A DNA stretch of 64,000 nt, taken from NCBI GenBank assembly GCA_963792025.1, contig CAWBUS010000004.1:531990-595989 (forward strand), given 5' to 3'. How positions within the stretch are numbered: the first letter of the stretch is position 1; each line of letters opens with the position of its first letter. The position numbers and the translations under genes were made by a program. This DNA comes from Ginsengibacter sp963792025. Its GTDB lineage: Bacteria > Bacteroidota > Bacteroidia > Chitinophagales > Chitinophagaceae. The notes under the pieces are model-generated. The model searched no databases and was not told the DNA's origin. It worked only from the letters and a program-made list of their open reading frames with translations. Positions 19,398 to 29,335 of the stretch are shown here, piece by piece.

Positions 19398-19964
19398 ATG
19401 AAAGCAATTCGTCTCGCAAAGCCTTCAGATGCTTCTTCGATTCTCGATATTTACGTTCCCTATATAATTAATTCAGCCATTACTTTTGAAACGGAAGTTC
19501 CTACAACAGAAAATTTTGAGCAACGAATAATTACTTATCAACAGAACTGGCCATGGCTGGTTTATGAAACGGATGGTGTAATCGCTGGTTACGCTTACGC
19601 CGCCAAACACAGGGAAAGAGCGGCATATCAATGGTGCGCCGAAAGTTCCGTGTACGTTAGTAACGAGTATCAGCAGCAAGGTGTAGGCAAAGCATTGTAT
19701 AAGATTTTGTTTGAGATACTGCAGTACCAGGGATGCAGGAACGTGTATGCCGGTATCACATTACCTAACGATAAAAGTGTTCTGTTTCACGAAAGCTTTG
19801 GCTTTACCTGGCTTGCCAACTATACTAACATTGGGTATAAATTGAACAAATGGAACACTGTTAGCTGGTGGCATCTGCAATTGAGCGATTATCCTGATAA
19901 TCCGGCCGCACCCATACAATTTCCTGAAGTGCCGACTTCTTACCTCAATACAATTTTAGGGTAA
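19398..19964 (+). CDS. GNAT N-acetyltransferase, phosphinothricin-acetyltransferase-like
   Basis: 188 residues with the full GNAT fold. MKAIRLAKPSDASSILDIY starts motif C, the acetyl-CoA loop is YQQQGVGKALY near residue 92-102, and AGITLPNDKSVLFHESFGF is motif B. The segment AITFETEVPT and the AAYQWCAESSVYV strand place it in the PAT/MddA branch, which acetylates phosphinothricin, methionine sulfoximine and similar amino acids. The substrate here is unknown. A single gene, cytoplasmic. Confidence 0.87.
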   Translation: MKAIRLAKPSDASSILDIYVPYIINSAITFETEVPTTENFEQRIITYQQNWPWLVYETDGVIAGYAYAAKHRERAAYQWCAESSVYVSNEYQQQGVGKALYKILFEILQYQGCRNVYAGITLPNDKSVLFHESFGFTWLANYTNIGYKLNKWNTVSWWHLQLSDYPDNPAAPIQFPEVPTSYLNTILG

Positions 19965-20202
19965 CTGGTTTATTATTAAACTTGCGGGAGTTGATTATTA
20001 TGATTAATTTTCGTAATAAGATTTATAAAACTTTCCTTTTTCGTTTCCCTTACGATTTGCTGCTAGCTTAATTTTTTTGCTGTTATTAATAAATACCGCA
20101 CCATGTAGCTTCCCATGGAATCATTTCATTAAGAAGATACGGTTGCAAACTTATGCTGGCATCTATACTATTATTTAACCATCATCACTAAAACTTTAAA
20201 AA

Positions 20203-20994
20203 ATGAAAAAGAGAATTTATTTCAAAAGATTACCGGTTATGTTTTTTACCATGGCCATCATGCTAGGATCATTTAATTCCGTTAAGGCGCAGGACATCAC
20301 TACTTATCAATACCGGCACGTGGCTCCTGACAAAGTAGCTGAATTTATTAAAAGGGAAACAACCTACTGGAGCAAAGTAGCACGGAAAGCGATCGATGAC
20401 GGAAAAATGAGTTTTTGGGCGCTTTTGGAAAAAGTAGGTGGCACAGATTTAGGCACTGCATCAAACTATATGTTTGTAAATTCTTTCCCTGATATTAATG
20501 CAGATCTTAGTAAGGTTTTTGATCCTTCAAAACTATTTCCCGGAATACCCATCTCCAAAATAGAAACTAACTCAATCAGCACTACAACCGCTGAAGTATT
20601 TGTAATGGACAATGCATGGGAGCAGGCCGCAAACGTCGTACCCGCCAAGGATTTTAATTATGTAATGATGAACTACCATAATTCATCAGACCCTAATCAA
20701 TTTAACGCGATAGAAAAAAACAATTGGGGGCCATTTATTAAAACTGCGATGGATAATAACCAGGTAGATCAGAAAGCCTGGGGCAATTCCATAGTGTTAT
20801 TACCCACAGGAGGCGCCATGAAATTTAATTGTTTATCTGTTGACTTATATTCAAACTTAAAATCTGCGTTAACTCCGACATGGAGCTCTGGCGTTACATT
20901 TCCCAACGCGGCGCTTGATTCACTTCAAAAAATATCTCTCAATCCGCTGGCACGGATTTTATACAGGATCGTAAAAGTTGAAGCAAAAAAGTGA
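20203..20994 (+). CDS. Secreted hypothetical protein
   Basis: 263 residues with a signal peptide (to SFNSVKAQ, about residue 29). The segment YQYRHVAPDKVAEFIKRETTYWSKVAR and the later paired region around FNYVMMNYHNSSDPNQF look like two repeats of a dimeric alpha/beta-barrel (antibiotic-monooxygenase-like) fold. This is a weak impression, not a family assignment. It is flanked by about 240 bases upstream and a terminator at 21178-21210. Function unknown. Confidence 0.7.
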   Translation: MKKRIYFKRLPVMFFTMAIMLGSFNSVKAQDITTYQYRHVAPDKVAEFIKRETTYWSKVARKAIDDGKMSFWALLEKVGGTDLGTASNYMFVNSFPDINADLSKVFDPSKLFPGIPISKIETNSISTTTAEVFVMDNAWEQAANVVPAKDFNYVMMNYHNSSDPNQFNAIEKNNWGPFIKTAMDNNQVDQKAWGNSIVLLPTGGAMKFNCLSVDLYSNLKSALTPTWSSGVTFPNAALDSLQKISLNPLARILYRIVKVEAKK

Positions 20995-21177
20995 AGCCTA
21001 AATGAAATGTCCGTTGCATTACAAAAATTTAAATATTGATAATATAATTTTCTAAACACCATCGCGGAATGGCATACAAATTGCTTTATTTTATTCAATT
21101 AACATCAATATATACCAGGGAAAAATAAAAATTCTTTCCTGCAAAATTTTTTAAACTGGGGTTCTTATAAAGTTTCA

Positions 21178-21210
21178 AAATCTCAAACGTAACTGTTTGA
21201 GATTTTTTTT
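21178..21210 (+). terminator. Rho-independent terminator
   Basis: An 11-bp perfect stem, arms 21178-21188 and 21195-21205 (AAATCTCAAAC / GTTTGAGATTT), with a 6-base loop and a T-run to 21210. It lies 180 bases past the stop of the secreted protein at 20203-20994, facing the convergent lipoprotein gene. Confidence 0.75.
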
Positions 21211-21247
21211 GATGTGGAGGGAAGGAAATCATATTTAACCCAACTCG

Positions 21248-21994
21248 CTAATAGGTGTATGTTTTTATGAAAGTATATGTCGTGCCATCCGTTATTGTTT
21301 CAGTGCTCAGCCGGTTGTTACCATCGAAAGTGTAGGTATGACTGAGAATTATGGATGAAACGCCAAAACTATAGGTAGTAGTTTTTACCAGGTATTTATT
21401 TACGGGAAAGTAAGGAGCGCCAATTACGATGCTATTTGCGAGCGCAGTATAATCATAAAGAGTTACTGAATAGTCGTCCGTAGCTGATATTTGATTACCG
21501 TTGCCATCGTATTTGTAATTGGTGGTATTAGTTAAAACACTACCTGTCAGAAGGCTGTAATCATATTCTTTTAATGTAACTAATTGTTTGGCGCCGTTGT
21601 AAATATATTTCTCTGTGGTTGTATCATTCGTATCGTTATATTGGAAAGTGCTGTCAACAAATGAATTGCTGTTAAGGAAAAACACTTCATGTATAGATAA
21701 TGCATTAGAATTATAGATATCGCTGGTATAGCTACCGTTACCATAATTAAATACAATCTTATCCCCCGGATTCGTCTCGGAAGTCATGCTAAGAAGCCTG
21801 TTGGAGTTGTCATAGGTGAGATCGAAAGTAGTTACTGAATGCGTGCCACCCGATGTTATGTCCTCAGTATATGTTTTTATCTTGTTGGAAGCGGTTGGAG
21901 TGGTGCCGCCGGGGTCTTCAATACTGAACTCTTTCTGACACGAAGCGAATGCAACGCAAAGAATAGTCCACAATCCTATCCTGATCATTTTCAT
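21248..21994 (-). CDS. Hypothetical lipoprotein with YD/RHS-like strands
   Basis: 248 residues. The lipoprotein signal is MKMIRIGLWTILCVAFASC, then a Ser/Glu/Pro linker. The rest is a series of beta strands such as TFDLTYDNSNRLLSMTSE, NYKYDGNGNQISATDD and HTYTFDGNNRLSTETI, which resemble YD-repeat (RHS-like) units seen in Bacteroidota surface lipoproteins. It is too short for an RHS toxin and has no toxin domain. Likely outer-membrane anchored; role unknown. Confidence 0.75.
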   Translation of the reverse strand: MKMIRIGLWTILCVAFASCQKEFSIEDPGGTTPTASNKIKTYTEDITSGGTHSVTTFDLTYDNSNRLLSMTSETNPGDKIVFNYGNGSYTSDIYNSNALSIHEVFFLNSNSFVDSTFQYNDTNDTTTEKYIYNGAKQLVTLKEYDYSLLTGSVLTNTTNYKYDGNGNQISATDDYSVTLYDYTALANSIVIGAPYFPVNKYLVKTTTYSFGVSSIILSHTYTFDGNNRLSTETITDGTTYTFIKTYTY

Positions 21995-22237
21995 AAGTGG
22001 TAGTGTTATTAGTTAAAATTAAGAAAATAATTTGTTCACCATTATCATTTTGAAGCACCTTATTAAATACTTTTTAAGTAAAAGATTCTCTTTGTACCGG
22101 GTATGTAACGATTTAATCGCCATTTCATTATCCATGAGTGAGCTTTTAATAAGCCTAACCATTAAAATAAAGGCAGAAATTATCTCGTTATTTTTACAAA
22201 TTAAAATACAGCAATGATTTAATAATCCTTACTTTTT

Positions 22238-25200
22238 ATGTCAACAAAAAGCCATAGACCTTTTCGGAAGCATTTTATAAAGTTGGGTATCGCAATCTTT
22301 TGTGCTTTTATAATTGGCCTTGGCGCAGGATATGCCTGGTTTGTGCATAATTCGAAAAGTATTTTAATTAATCTTTTTAATGAAAGATCCGGTGGCCGGC
22401 TAAAGTTAAAGCTCGCTGAGGCAACTTTTGATTTTATCAATAGCGATGTAAATATTCGCGAAGCCAACATTTCGGGTACAGACAAGAATAATGGCCCCAA
22501 CACGTACCAGGTTAGTTTCAGGAAAATCAAATTACACACCAATTCAATATGGTCTCTATTGTATCATCGGTCTTTGGAAATAAAAGAAATTAAAGCCTAT
22601 GATCCAATTATTGAGGTTTACAACAATCATATAAAAAATAGCCCTGATTCAACGAGTCAACTTTCTATCGGTGCAGAACTTGGAAAAATATATAACTCAA
22701 TAGAGGACGGTGTTTCAGAGCTTCACACCCACTCAATTTATGTTATTAACGCAAAGCTTATTCTTAACAATGCATTGCCAGGCAAAAAGCCAATTGAGTT
22801 GTCCAACATTTATTTCGCCCTAAAAAAACTCAATAAATACAGAGATCATCCCGGCCAGTATTTTGAGAAAAATGACATTGATTTTAGTTCTTCTAATCAG
22901 GATATTGCTTTCAGCGATGGCATTCATAAATTAATATTTAAGAAGCTTTCTATAAAGCAGGCGAGGAGTATCATACTCGACAGTTGTACAATTATTGGCT
23001 TACCAACTTATGAATCTGGAAATAGTTATTCTATTAGTTTTAAAAGGTTAGCGCTGGTGGGAGTTGATTTTAATGCCTTGGGTAGCAGAAATATTATAAG
23101 GGCAGATTCAGTTTATTGCGAAAATCCTGTCACCGATATCCACCTTAATTCTTCGAGGAGTGATAGCAGCAAAACAGCCAAAGGAATACCGGATATTGAA
23201 AATATTTTAAAAACTTTTTCTGGGAACCTGGATCTTGGTTTTGTAGGAGTAATGAACGCCGATATACATTTGAATGTTAAAGGAAAAAGAGCGCTGTCAA
23301 ACTTTCATTCAGGTAAGGTAAACTTCCAGATAGAAAATCTTCGCATTAATCCCGATTCATCTCAGTTGGTATCCCTGAAGAGTTTTGACATGATGGTAAA
23401 AGGGTACAAGCTCTACAATGCTGATAGTACTTCTGTTTTTTCTTTTGATAGTGTCCGCTTTTCGAATGATAAATTATTATTGAATAATTTTTCGGTGCAC
23501 ACTGTGTCAGGCAAAAATAAAGTGAGGAACTACAGGGATTACAACGTGCATTATTTTGCTCTTTTGGGTATCGACTGGTCTGAGTTGATTTTCAATCAAT
23601 ATTTAACAGCCACCAAAGCAATATTATATGACCCGGTTATAAATTTTAAGAAAGACAGAAAGGTTGAAATTTCTAAGAAATCAATGCTCTTTAATTCCAC
23701 CTACACGTTTGATGATTTTATGGCGATTGACAAACTTGAAGTTGTAAATGGAACCATTAACGTTAACTGGGGAATTAATAATTCTTTGCAATTAAACGGA
23801 CTTAATCTGGGCCTCCTGGGGAAAAATTTTACTGATATAAAGCATGTACGTCTATATAACGATGTTGAAACATTATCATTCACTGATGGTCTTCTTAAAA
23901 TTGGCGACATAAATGCGCAATTGAAAGATGTAGTCTTTGATGCGAATAACGAGTTACACGCCGGAGAACTGTTTATTAAAAACAACAGTGGCCAGATTGA
24001 TTCGAAGATTGAAGATGTGACCATCAACACGCTCTATTCAGAAAATAACAATAAGAGTTTTGTTGTTGACGGCCTGCTGTGGAGAAAAGGCCTCATTAAA
24101 GTAAATCTATCGGTTGAGGGCAAACGGCGTCACAGAAATACATCATTACTTTTAAAAAACATACAAGGCAGGCAAACTTCTTTGCAAATAGAAAAAAACG
24201 AAAATAAAGCGGATGCATTTATAAATGATGTTCAAATAGAATCAATATTTAAAAATTACGACGGGCCCGTTGAAATGCAGGGATTGCATCTCGCCGGGGA
24301 GCAAATGAATTTTGCAAACGGATCTATACAAATGAAAACAGCAAAATTTAATTTAGCCGATAATGCACAGGAGTTTAAAGACGCAGTATTTCAACAAAAA
24401 AATACTTCCGCAAATTTACTTGTTACAGTTCCTTCTATACAATTAAAAGGAGCGTTCAATAAATATTTTAGTAATAACATTCATTTAAAAAATATTCTTT
24501 TAGAATCGCCGGATATCAGTTTCCGGCAACAACCTGATTTATCAACTATTTCAAAGACATCAAATAAAATCTCTTCAATTAAAATCGACCACTTAAATAT
24601 TACTGAACCTGTTGTGAATTTATGGCTGAAGGACAGTTTATCGCACAGTAATATTTTATTGCCTTATTCCAAAGAAAGTAAAATAAAAGTGGACGATGTT
24701 GCAATTGATTCGGATAAGGTGATCGCAGGTGATTTCAATCTGCAATCAGGCAAAGCAACATATATTAAAGGAGATGAAAAAGTTGTGGATATTGACAGTA
24801 ATATTAATGTACACCTGCAAAAGATTAATTATTCAATCGCAGCAAACTCACATTCATGGCAGGCGTTACTGGCAGCATTAAAATTGAAAGATTCCAAAGG
24901 TTTTACTTTTAATATAAAAGATAATCATCTCTTCCTGAAAGATATGTCGTTAGGCAATGTAGCATTAAACAGCAACGCAATAAAAAATCCACTCGAATTA
25001 CTTGCCGCAAATGCAGGTGCTTGGTTTAATACATCCTCGACAAATTATCTTACCCAACATTCCTCCTGGCAGATAGATAATGTAAAATATAATGGAAATG
25101 AAAAGGAATTAAAAGTTGATTCACTAAGTTATCATCCATTAATATCCCGCGATTCTGCAATAGCCTCCAGCCATTATCAAATGGATTATATTTATTTTAA

Positions 25201-26050
25201 CTCTGGTAAGGCCCTGTTTACCGGCGTTGATTTGGTTAAACTATTCAACGAAAATTCCGTGGCTTTACAATCGGCCGATTTACATCATCCATTTATAAAT
25301 GTTTACCGCGATAAGTTTCCACCGATATTGCCAGGCCTTAGAAAAAAATTATTTACAGAACAAATAAAAAAAATTGATCTGCCTCTTGCCGTCAACGAAG
25401 TTTTAATAAACGATGGAAATGTAACCTATACGGAAAGAAATGCCAAATCGCGGCTGGATGGCACCCTTGAACTTACGCATTTAAATGGCAGTATTGACAA
25501 TATTAAGAATGATCAAATACTTCAAAATGATTCTCTGTCAATTAACATAAATGGACGTCTTTTAAATGAAGCGCCATTTGAGGTCAACATACATCAGTCT
25601 TATAAGGATTCACTTTATGGCTTCCGTTTGAACCTACATGTAAAACCTGGTCCACTCTCTATTTTAAATCCTTTATTGGCGCCACTTTCCAATGTGAAAT
25701 TTATTACTGGTTACTTAGACAATTTTCAAATGAATGCCATTGGAAATGAAAACGTCGCCTGGGGTAAAATGAAATTCTATTATCATAATATGCACATTAA
25801 ATTATTAAAGAAAGGCGGAACAGAGAAAACAAAATTGTTGAAGAGTACCGAAAGTAATTTGGTAAATTTCTTTTATGTGAGAAATAATAATACGTCGAGA
25901 ACCGGCCTTATTTATTTTGAAAGACTAAAGGATTTTTCATTTTTCAATTACATGACTAAGATTATTTTCAGTGGAATAGGCACCAGCATCGGTGCCCACA
26001 GAAACAGTAAATATGAAAGGTTGTATAAAAAAAATGACCTCAAATTCTAG
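22238..26050 (+). CDS. Large AsmA/TamB-like envelope protein
   Basis: 1270 residues. A basic N terminus is followed by one transmembrane helix (about 15-37, LGIAIFCAFIIGLGAGYAW), then a very long, beta-strand-rich region of repeated amphipathic stretches (for example FSFDSVRFSNDKLLLNNFSV and VDGTLELTHLNGSIDNI-like patterns). The C terminus (FEVNIHQSYKDSLYGFRLNLHVKPG to YFERLKDFSFFNYMTKIIFSGIGTSIG) matches the DUF748/AsmA-like pattern. Such inner-membrane-anchored proteins are thought to form periplasmic lipid-transfer bridges or assist outer-membrane assembly. Family membership is inferred from architecture. The small membrane gene at 26141 may be co-transcribed. Confidence 0.7.
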   Translation: MSTKSHRPFRKHFIKLGIAIFCAFIIGLGAGYAWFVHNSKSILINLFNERSGGRLKLKLAEATFDFINSDVNIREANISGTDKNNGPNTYQVSFRKIKLHTNSIWSLLYHRSLEIKEIKAYDPIIEVYNNHIKNSPDSTSQLSIGAELGKIYNSIEDGVSELHTHSIYVINAKLILNNALPGKKPIELSNIYFALKKLNKYRDHPGQYFEKNDIDFSSSNQDIAFSDGIHKLIFKKLSIKQARSIILDSCTIIGLPTYESGNSYSISFKRLALVGVDFNALGSRNIIRADSVYCENPVTDIHLNSSRSDSSKTAKGIPDIENILKTFSGNLDLGFVGVMNADIHLNVKGKRALSNFHSGKVNFQIENLRINPDSSQLVSLKSFDMMVKGYKLYNADSTSVFSFDSVRFSNDKLLLNNFSVHTVSGKNKVRNYRDYNVHYFALLGIDWSELIFNQYLTATKAILYDPVINFKKDRKVEISKKSMLFNSTYTFDDFMAIDKLEVVNGTINVNWGINNSLQLNGLNLGLLGKNFTDIKHVRLYNDVETLSFTDGLLKIGDINAQLKDVVFDANNELHAGELFIKNNSGQIDSKIEDVTINTLYSENNNKSFVVDGLLWRKGLIKVNLSVEGKRRHRNTSLLLKNIQGRQTSLQIEKNENKADAFINDVQIESIFKNYDGPVEMQGLHLAGEQMNFANGSIQMKTAKFNLADNAQEFKDAVFQQKNTSANLLVTVPSIQLKGAFNKYFSNNIHLKNILLESPDISFRQQPDLSTISKTSNKISSIKIDHLNITEPVVNLWLKDSLSHSNILLPYSKESKIKVDDVAIDSDKVIAGDFNLQSGKATYIKGDEKVVDIDSNINVHLQKINYSIAANSHSWQALLAALKLKDSKGFTFNIKDNHLFLKDMSLGNVALNSNAIKNPLELLAANAGAWFNTSSTNYLTQHSSWQIDNVKYNGNEKELKVDSLSYHPLISRDSAIASSHYQMDYIYFNSGKALFTGVDLVKLFNENSVALQSADLHHPFINVYRDKFPPILPGLRKKLFTEQIKKIDLPLAVNEVLINDGNVTYTERNAKSRLDGTLELTHLNGSIDNIKNDQILQNDSLSININGRLLNEAPFEVNIHQSYKDSLYGFRLNLHVKPGPLSILNPLLAPLSNVKFITGYLDNFQMNAIGNENVAWGKMKFYYHNMHIKLLKKGGTEKTKLLKSTESNLVNFFYVRNNNTSRTGLIYFERLKDFSFFNYMTKIIFSGIGTSIGAHRNSKYERLYKKNDLKF

Positions 26051-26140
26051 AAGAAGGGATTTGTTTCGTTCATATGCTGTATTATTATTTGGTGCCGAAT
26101 ATCTTAACAACTCAATTTCGATAGATTCTATTCAAAGGCG

Positions 26141-26680
26141 ATGAAAAGTAAAGGTTATTTATTGATATTATGTACCGCCTTGCTAACCGGCCTTGAAATT
26201 TACATGGGATTACATTTAAATGAAGCACTTCTCATGTTGGGTCTATTTTTTCTTTCATTCAGCATCACCACAATTCAGCACATTCCTGATTTGTTATTTA
26301 AGGCAAATATTTATTTCAGACTTGGTGCTATTGTATTATTATGCGCTTATATTTTAATGTTTATTGAAGGATTTCCTCAACATCGGGTTAATCAATATCC
26401 CGAATTTTACGTCCACATCTTTATGGACCTGTTATACTTTGCTGTCATTCTGAGTCCGGTAAGAAGAAGTGGTTATTTTTTCAAAACGATATTTTATTTG
26501 TATTTGCTGTCTCAGGTAATTGTGATGTTTTTTGAATTAAGATCATTAATAAGCTTTCTTTCAATAGGTCATTACATATTCGATATTGTTTTTAAGGTGA
26601 CTTATGTTGTAACCTGGGATATTTTGAGGATTGCCGTACTGATTATTGGTTTTAAATTTATACATAAGCCACAACGGTAA
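26141..26680 (+). CDS. Integral membrane protein, hypothetical
   Basis: 179 residues with five or so hydrophobic segments (around residues 5-25, 27-45, 58-77, 88-105 and 118-170). No domain recognised. It starts 90 bases after the AsmA-like gene on the same strand and has no evident promoter of its own, so it may be co-transcribed with it. Its stop is followed by a short convergent gap to the DUF2961 gene. Function unknown. Confidence 0.65.
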   Translation: MKSKGYLLILCTALLTGLEIYMGLHLNEALLMLGLFFLSFSITTIQHIPDLLFKANIYFRLGAIVLLCAYILMFIEGFPQHRVNQYPEFYVHIFMDLLYFAVILSPVRRSGYFFKTIFYLYLLSQVIVMFFELRSLISFLSIGHYIFDIVFKVTYVVTWDILRIAVLIIGFKFIHKPQR

Positions 26681-26757
26681 CCGGCTGCCCACCCAACAAA
26701 TTTATCCGTTTGAATATGTGTCATATTTGGCATGGTAATTTTCAAATAGCTGAAGCC

Positions 26758-28758
26758 TTAATTTCTCTTCTTTACAAAAATTAACCTGCTCAATAAAAGC
26801 GTGTTGGCGCCAGGGCTAGTATTAAAGTGAAATGTGATCGAGTGGTTAAATTCTCCGATATTAATTTTGCCGCTTGGTAGCATTGGTATACGTTCGTCCT
26901 GTCCGTGTTTGAATGTATTAATCCAATCGGAAATTTGTGCCTGGCCCTGCCATAAGGAAAACGAACAACCTTTCTCGTCGTTAGTAATATCGAGATACAA
27001 TTTATACCTGCCCGTAGGAATTTCATCAAGACTAATTTTTAATCTTGATTCATCAGTTGCCGTAAGTGTAAAACTCTCACCTCCTGTGTTATATATCCCC
27101 GCTGACTCGCAGGCGATGTTATCCCATATTGAAAAATTCATCAGTTGGGGATACATGATCAATGTATCAGGAATGTTGACGGTACATAGTTCATTAGTTG
27201 GCTTAAGAAAATGCTGCGGCGGATTATTGCTATAATAAAATGCAAGTGATGTGTAATTAACCGGGATGTTATTATTAACCGGTCCGTGCTCGATACTTTC
27301 ATAAATATTTTTTTCAAAGGAAATTTTATCACCCAAATAAAACCTGTATCCGCCTGTTCGGCAAAACGGAAGCGAGTAGTCAAGCGCTCCATGCAAAGGC
27401 AGGCTCATTTTTTTGCTCCACCTGTCGGGAAGTGCATACCAACCCCCGTTAAAGTAATCTTCAGAACCGGTGCCATGTATACGGAACATATTGTCTGTAG
27501 CAGTCGAATCATCACCCTCAAAAAAATAAGTCATGCCCGGCCGTATTCCCTGGGCCAACAATAAAGAAGCAACGTAATGACCCTTGCCTTTTGTGTTTAA
27601 AAAAACATGCGCTGGTGAATAGGTGGGTAAAATATTGCTGTTCCAGCATGCATAAAATTTTCCTTCTTTGCTGCTATCTCTTTTTTCTTTAGAATAACTA
27701 ACGGTTGAGCTTACCTGTAGGGGATTATCAGCTCCTGAAATACTTTTGCGGTAGATCAATTCTATTCTTGCACTTTTATCAAAAGGCATTGGCAGCAGGC
27801 AATAATTTTTGCCGGCGCTGGTGCCAAGCAACAAGCTTTGCATGGAGATTTTGCCAAAAGCATATCCAAAAAAATCTGCCAAAGGACAGTAGACTGCAGG
27901 AATATGCTCGTCATCCCACGTGATTTTGATATCAACCTGTTTTTGCAATCCTTCAAAATTTGCTGCGTTGTCAAACATTATTTTAAATATCCTTCCGCCT
28001 TGCTGTGTGTTGAATATTGTCTTGGTTTCACCCGGCAATAGTTGTATTGTTTTAGCCCTCGTGACAATATTTTTTTCCTCAGGATAAAAATTTTCTAAGT
28101 TGTGTTCTCCCATATTCCATAAATCGGAGATTCTTTTTAGTGATGTTTTTTCTTCCTCGCTTAAACCCATTGAAAATTTTGCCACTGGCGTTCCCTGTGG
28201 ATAAAGCCTGTATTGTATTTGGTGAAACTGGGTTTGCTTTGCCCTGCAGATAATTTTGCAATTAGTTTGAAAGGGGATTGGTAAATAGCAATAACAGCCA
28301 CCAAGTTCCTTACCGCATAAAGGATGTACAAAAGGGGAAATTTTACCAGAAAAAAGATCGGAATATTTTATAGAGAAAGATACATGCGCCATATCATCTA
28401 TAAAAAAATCAAGGGTGTCATCAGTTGGAGTTGGCGTCCATATGCGGTTAATTACACCCGGACCTTTTGTATCAAATATTACGAGGTTACTGTCCTTATC
28501 TTTTCTTACGAAAGAATAGGTGCCATTGAATCCGTCATTATTACCGCCGGTTGTATCGTAGGTGGAAGTTTGTGCAACAATTGTATTATCACAATATTCA
28601 GGAAGGAGTGAAACATCATAGTAAGATCGTAATTGCTGTTGTAAAGAAACAACTTGCTTTTTTACGGCGTTGAAATCTTGCTGTGCGTAGGTGGTTGTTC
28701 GCAATAGAAAAGCAAACGAAATAGATAACAAGAATTTATTGAAAGTTCGGGTATGCAT
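26758..28758 (-). CDS. DUF2961-family secreted protein
   Basis: 666 residues. Signal peptide MHTRTFNKFLLSISFAFLLRTTTYAQ is cut near residue 26. The DUF2961 core spans about 40-470: GPGVINRIWTPTPTDDTLDFFID near 100, and the diagnostic FRIHGTGSEDYFNGGWY near 420. The family is found with polysaccharide-use genes, and several members act on glycans, including alpha-linked fructan or arabinan. The C-terminal 170 residues form a beta-sandwich of carbohydrate-binding appearance. The substrate here is unknown. Confidence 0.87.
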   Translation of the reverse strand: MHTRTFNKFLLSISFAFLLRTTTYAQQDFNAVKKQVVSLQQQLRSYYDVSLLPEYCDNTIVAQTSTYDTTGGNNDGFNGTYSFVRKDKDSNLVIFDTKGPGVINRIWTPTPTDDTLDFFIDDMAHVSFSIKYSDLFSGKISPFVHPLCGKELGGCYCYLPIPFQTNCKIICRAKQTQFHQIQYRLYPQGTPVAKFSMGLSEEEKTSLKRISDLWNMGEHNLENFYPEEKNIVTRAKTIQLLPGETKTIFNTQQGGRIFKIMFDNAANFEGLQKQVDIKITWDDEHIPAVYCPLADFFGYAFGKISMQSLLLGTSAGKNYCLLPMPFDKSARIELIYRKSISGADNPLQVSSTVSYSKEKRDSSKEGKFYACWNSNILPTYSPAHVFLNTKGKGHYVASLLLAQGIRPGMTYFFEGDDSTATDNMFRIHGTGSEDYFNGGWYALPDRWSKKMSLPLHGALDYSLPFCRTGGYRFYLGDKISFEKNIYESIEHGPVNNNIPVNYTSLAFYYSNNPPQHFLKPTNELCTVNIPDTLIMYPQLMNFSIWDNIACESAGIYNTGGESFTLTATDESRLKISLDEIPTGRYKLYLDITNDEKGCSFSLWQGQAQISDWINTFKHGQDERIPMLPSGKINIGEFNHSITFHFNTSPGANTLLLSRLIFVKKRN

Positions 28759-28882
28759 GCCGGGCTATTTGTTTTTTCTATTTACAAGGTATTCAAAATA
28801 CCCTGTTAGTAGCAATCTACGCTATTGGCTACCGTTCATTCGTCCGTATAGTATAAGCGTTTTTAATGACCGTGTGCCAATT

Positions 28883-29257
28883 TCAATTATTCAACCATTT
28901 AGAATACTCTTTCCAATCGTCCAAATAAACCTGTTTCATATTTAACTTTCCCGCTTTACTCAAGTTAAGTTCAAAACATCCTGGGTATTCAGCTTTAGAA
29001 ATCACATCCCTAAAATCATTTTTAGTCATATTAATATAATGGTCAATGACATTGATGTCTTTGTTAGCGAGTTTTATGATTGCGGCTGAAATTCTGTTTT
29101 TACCTTCATGAGTGTCACAGGTAATTTGCTTTAGTTTTTGTTTTACCTCATTGGCACAATTGCCGAAGTCACGTTCAATTATACGTTCAAGTATTTTGTC
29201 AGTCACTGTAGCCGCTGGTTGAGCTCCAAAAACTTTTATTCGCAACGTTTCAAACAT
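28883..29257 (-). CDS. Hypothetical protein, 124 aa
   Basis: Not recognised. A soluble, mostly helical product with no signal peptide (MFETLRIKVFGAQPAATVTDKILERIIERDF, later KAEYPGCFELNLSKAGKLNMKQVYLDDWKEYSKWL). It lies 78 bases after the RmuC-like coiled-coil gene on the same strand, so the two could form a small operon. No catalytic motif stands out. Confidence 0.6.
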   Translation of the reverse strand: MFETLRIKVFGAQPAATVTDKILERIIERDFGNCANEVKQKLKQITCDTHEGKNRISAAIIKLANKDINVIDHYINMTKNDFRDVISKAEYPGCFELNLSKAGKLNMKQVYLDDWKEYSKWLNN

Positions 29258-29335
29258 GGGCCTCTTAATTATTTTATTATGTGCCTGTATTCATACTGTG
29301 ATTCCGGCTCTCGCAAACAATTGTGTGAGTCCATC

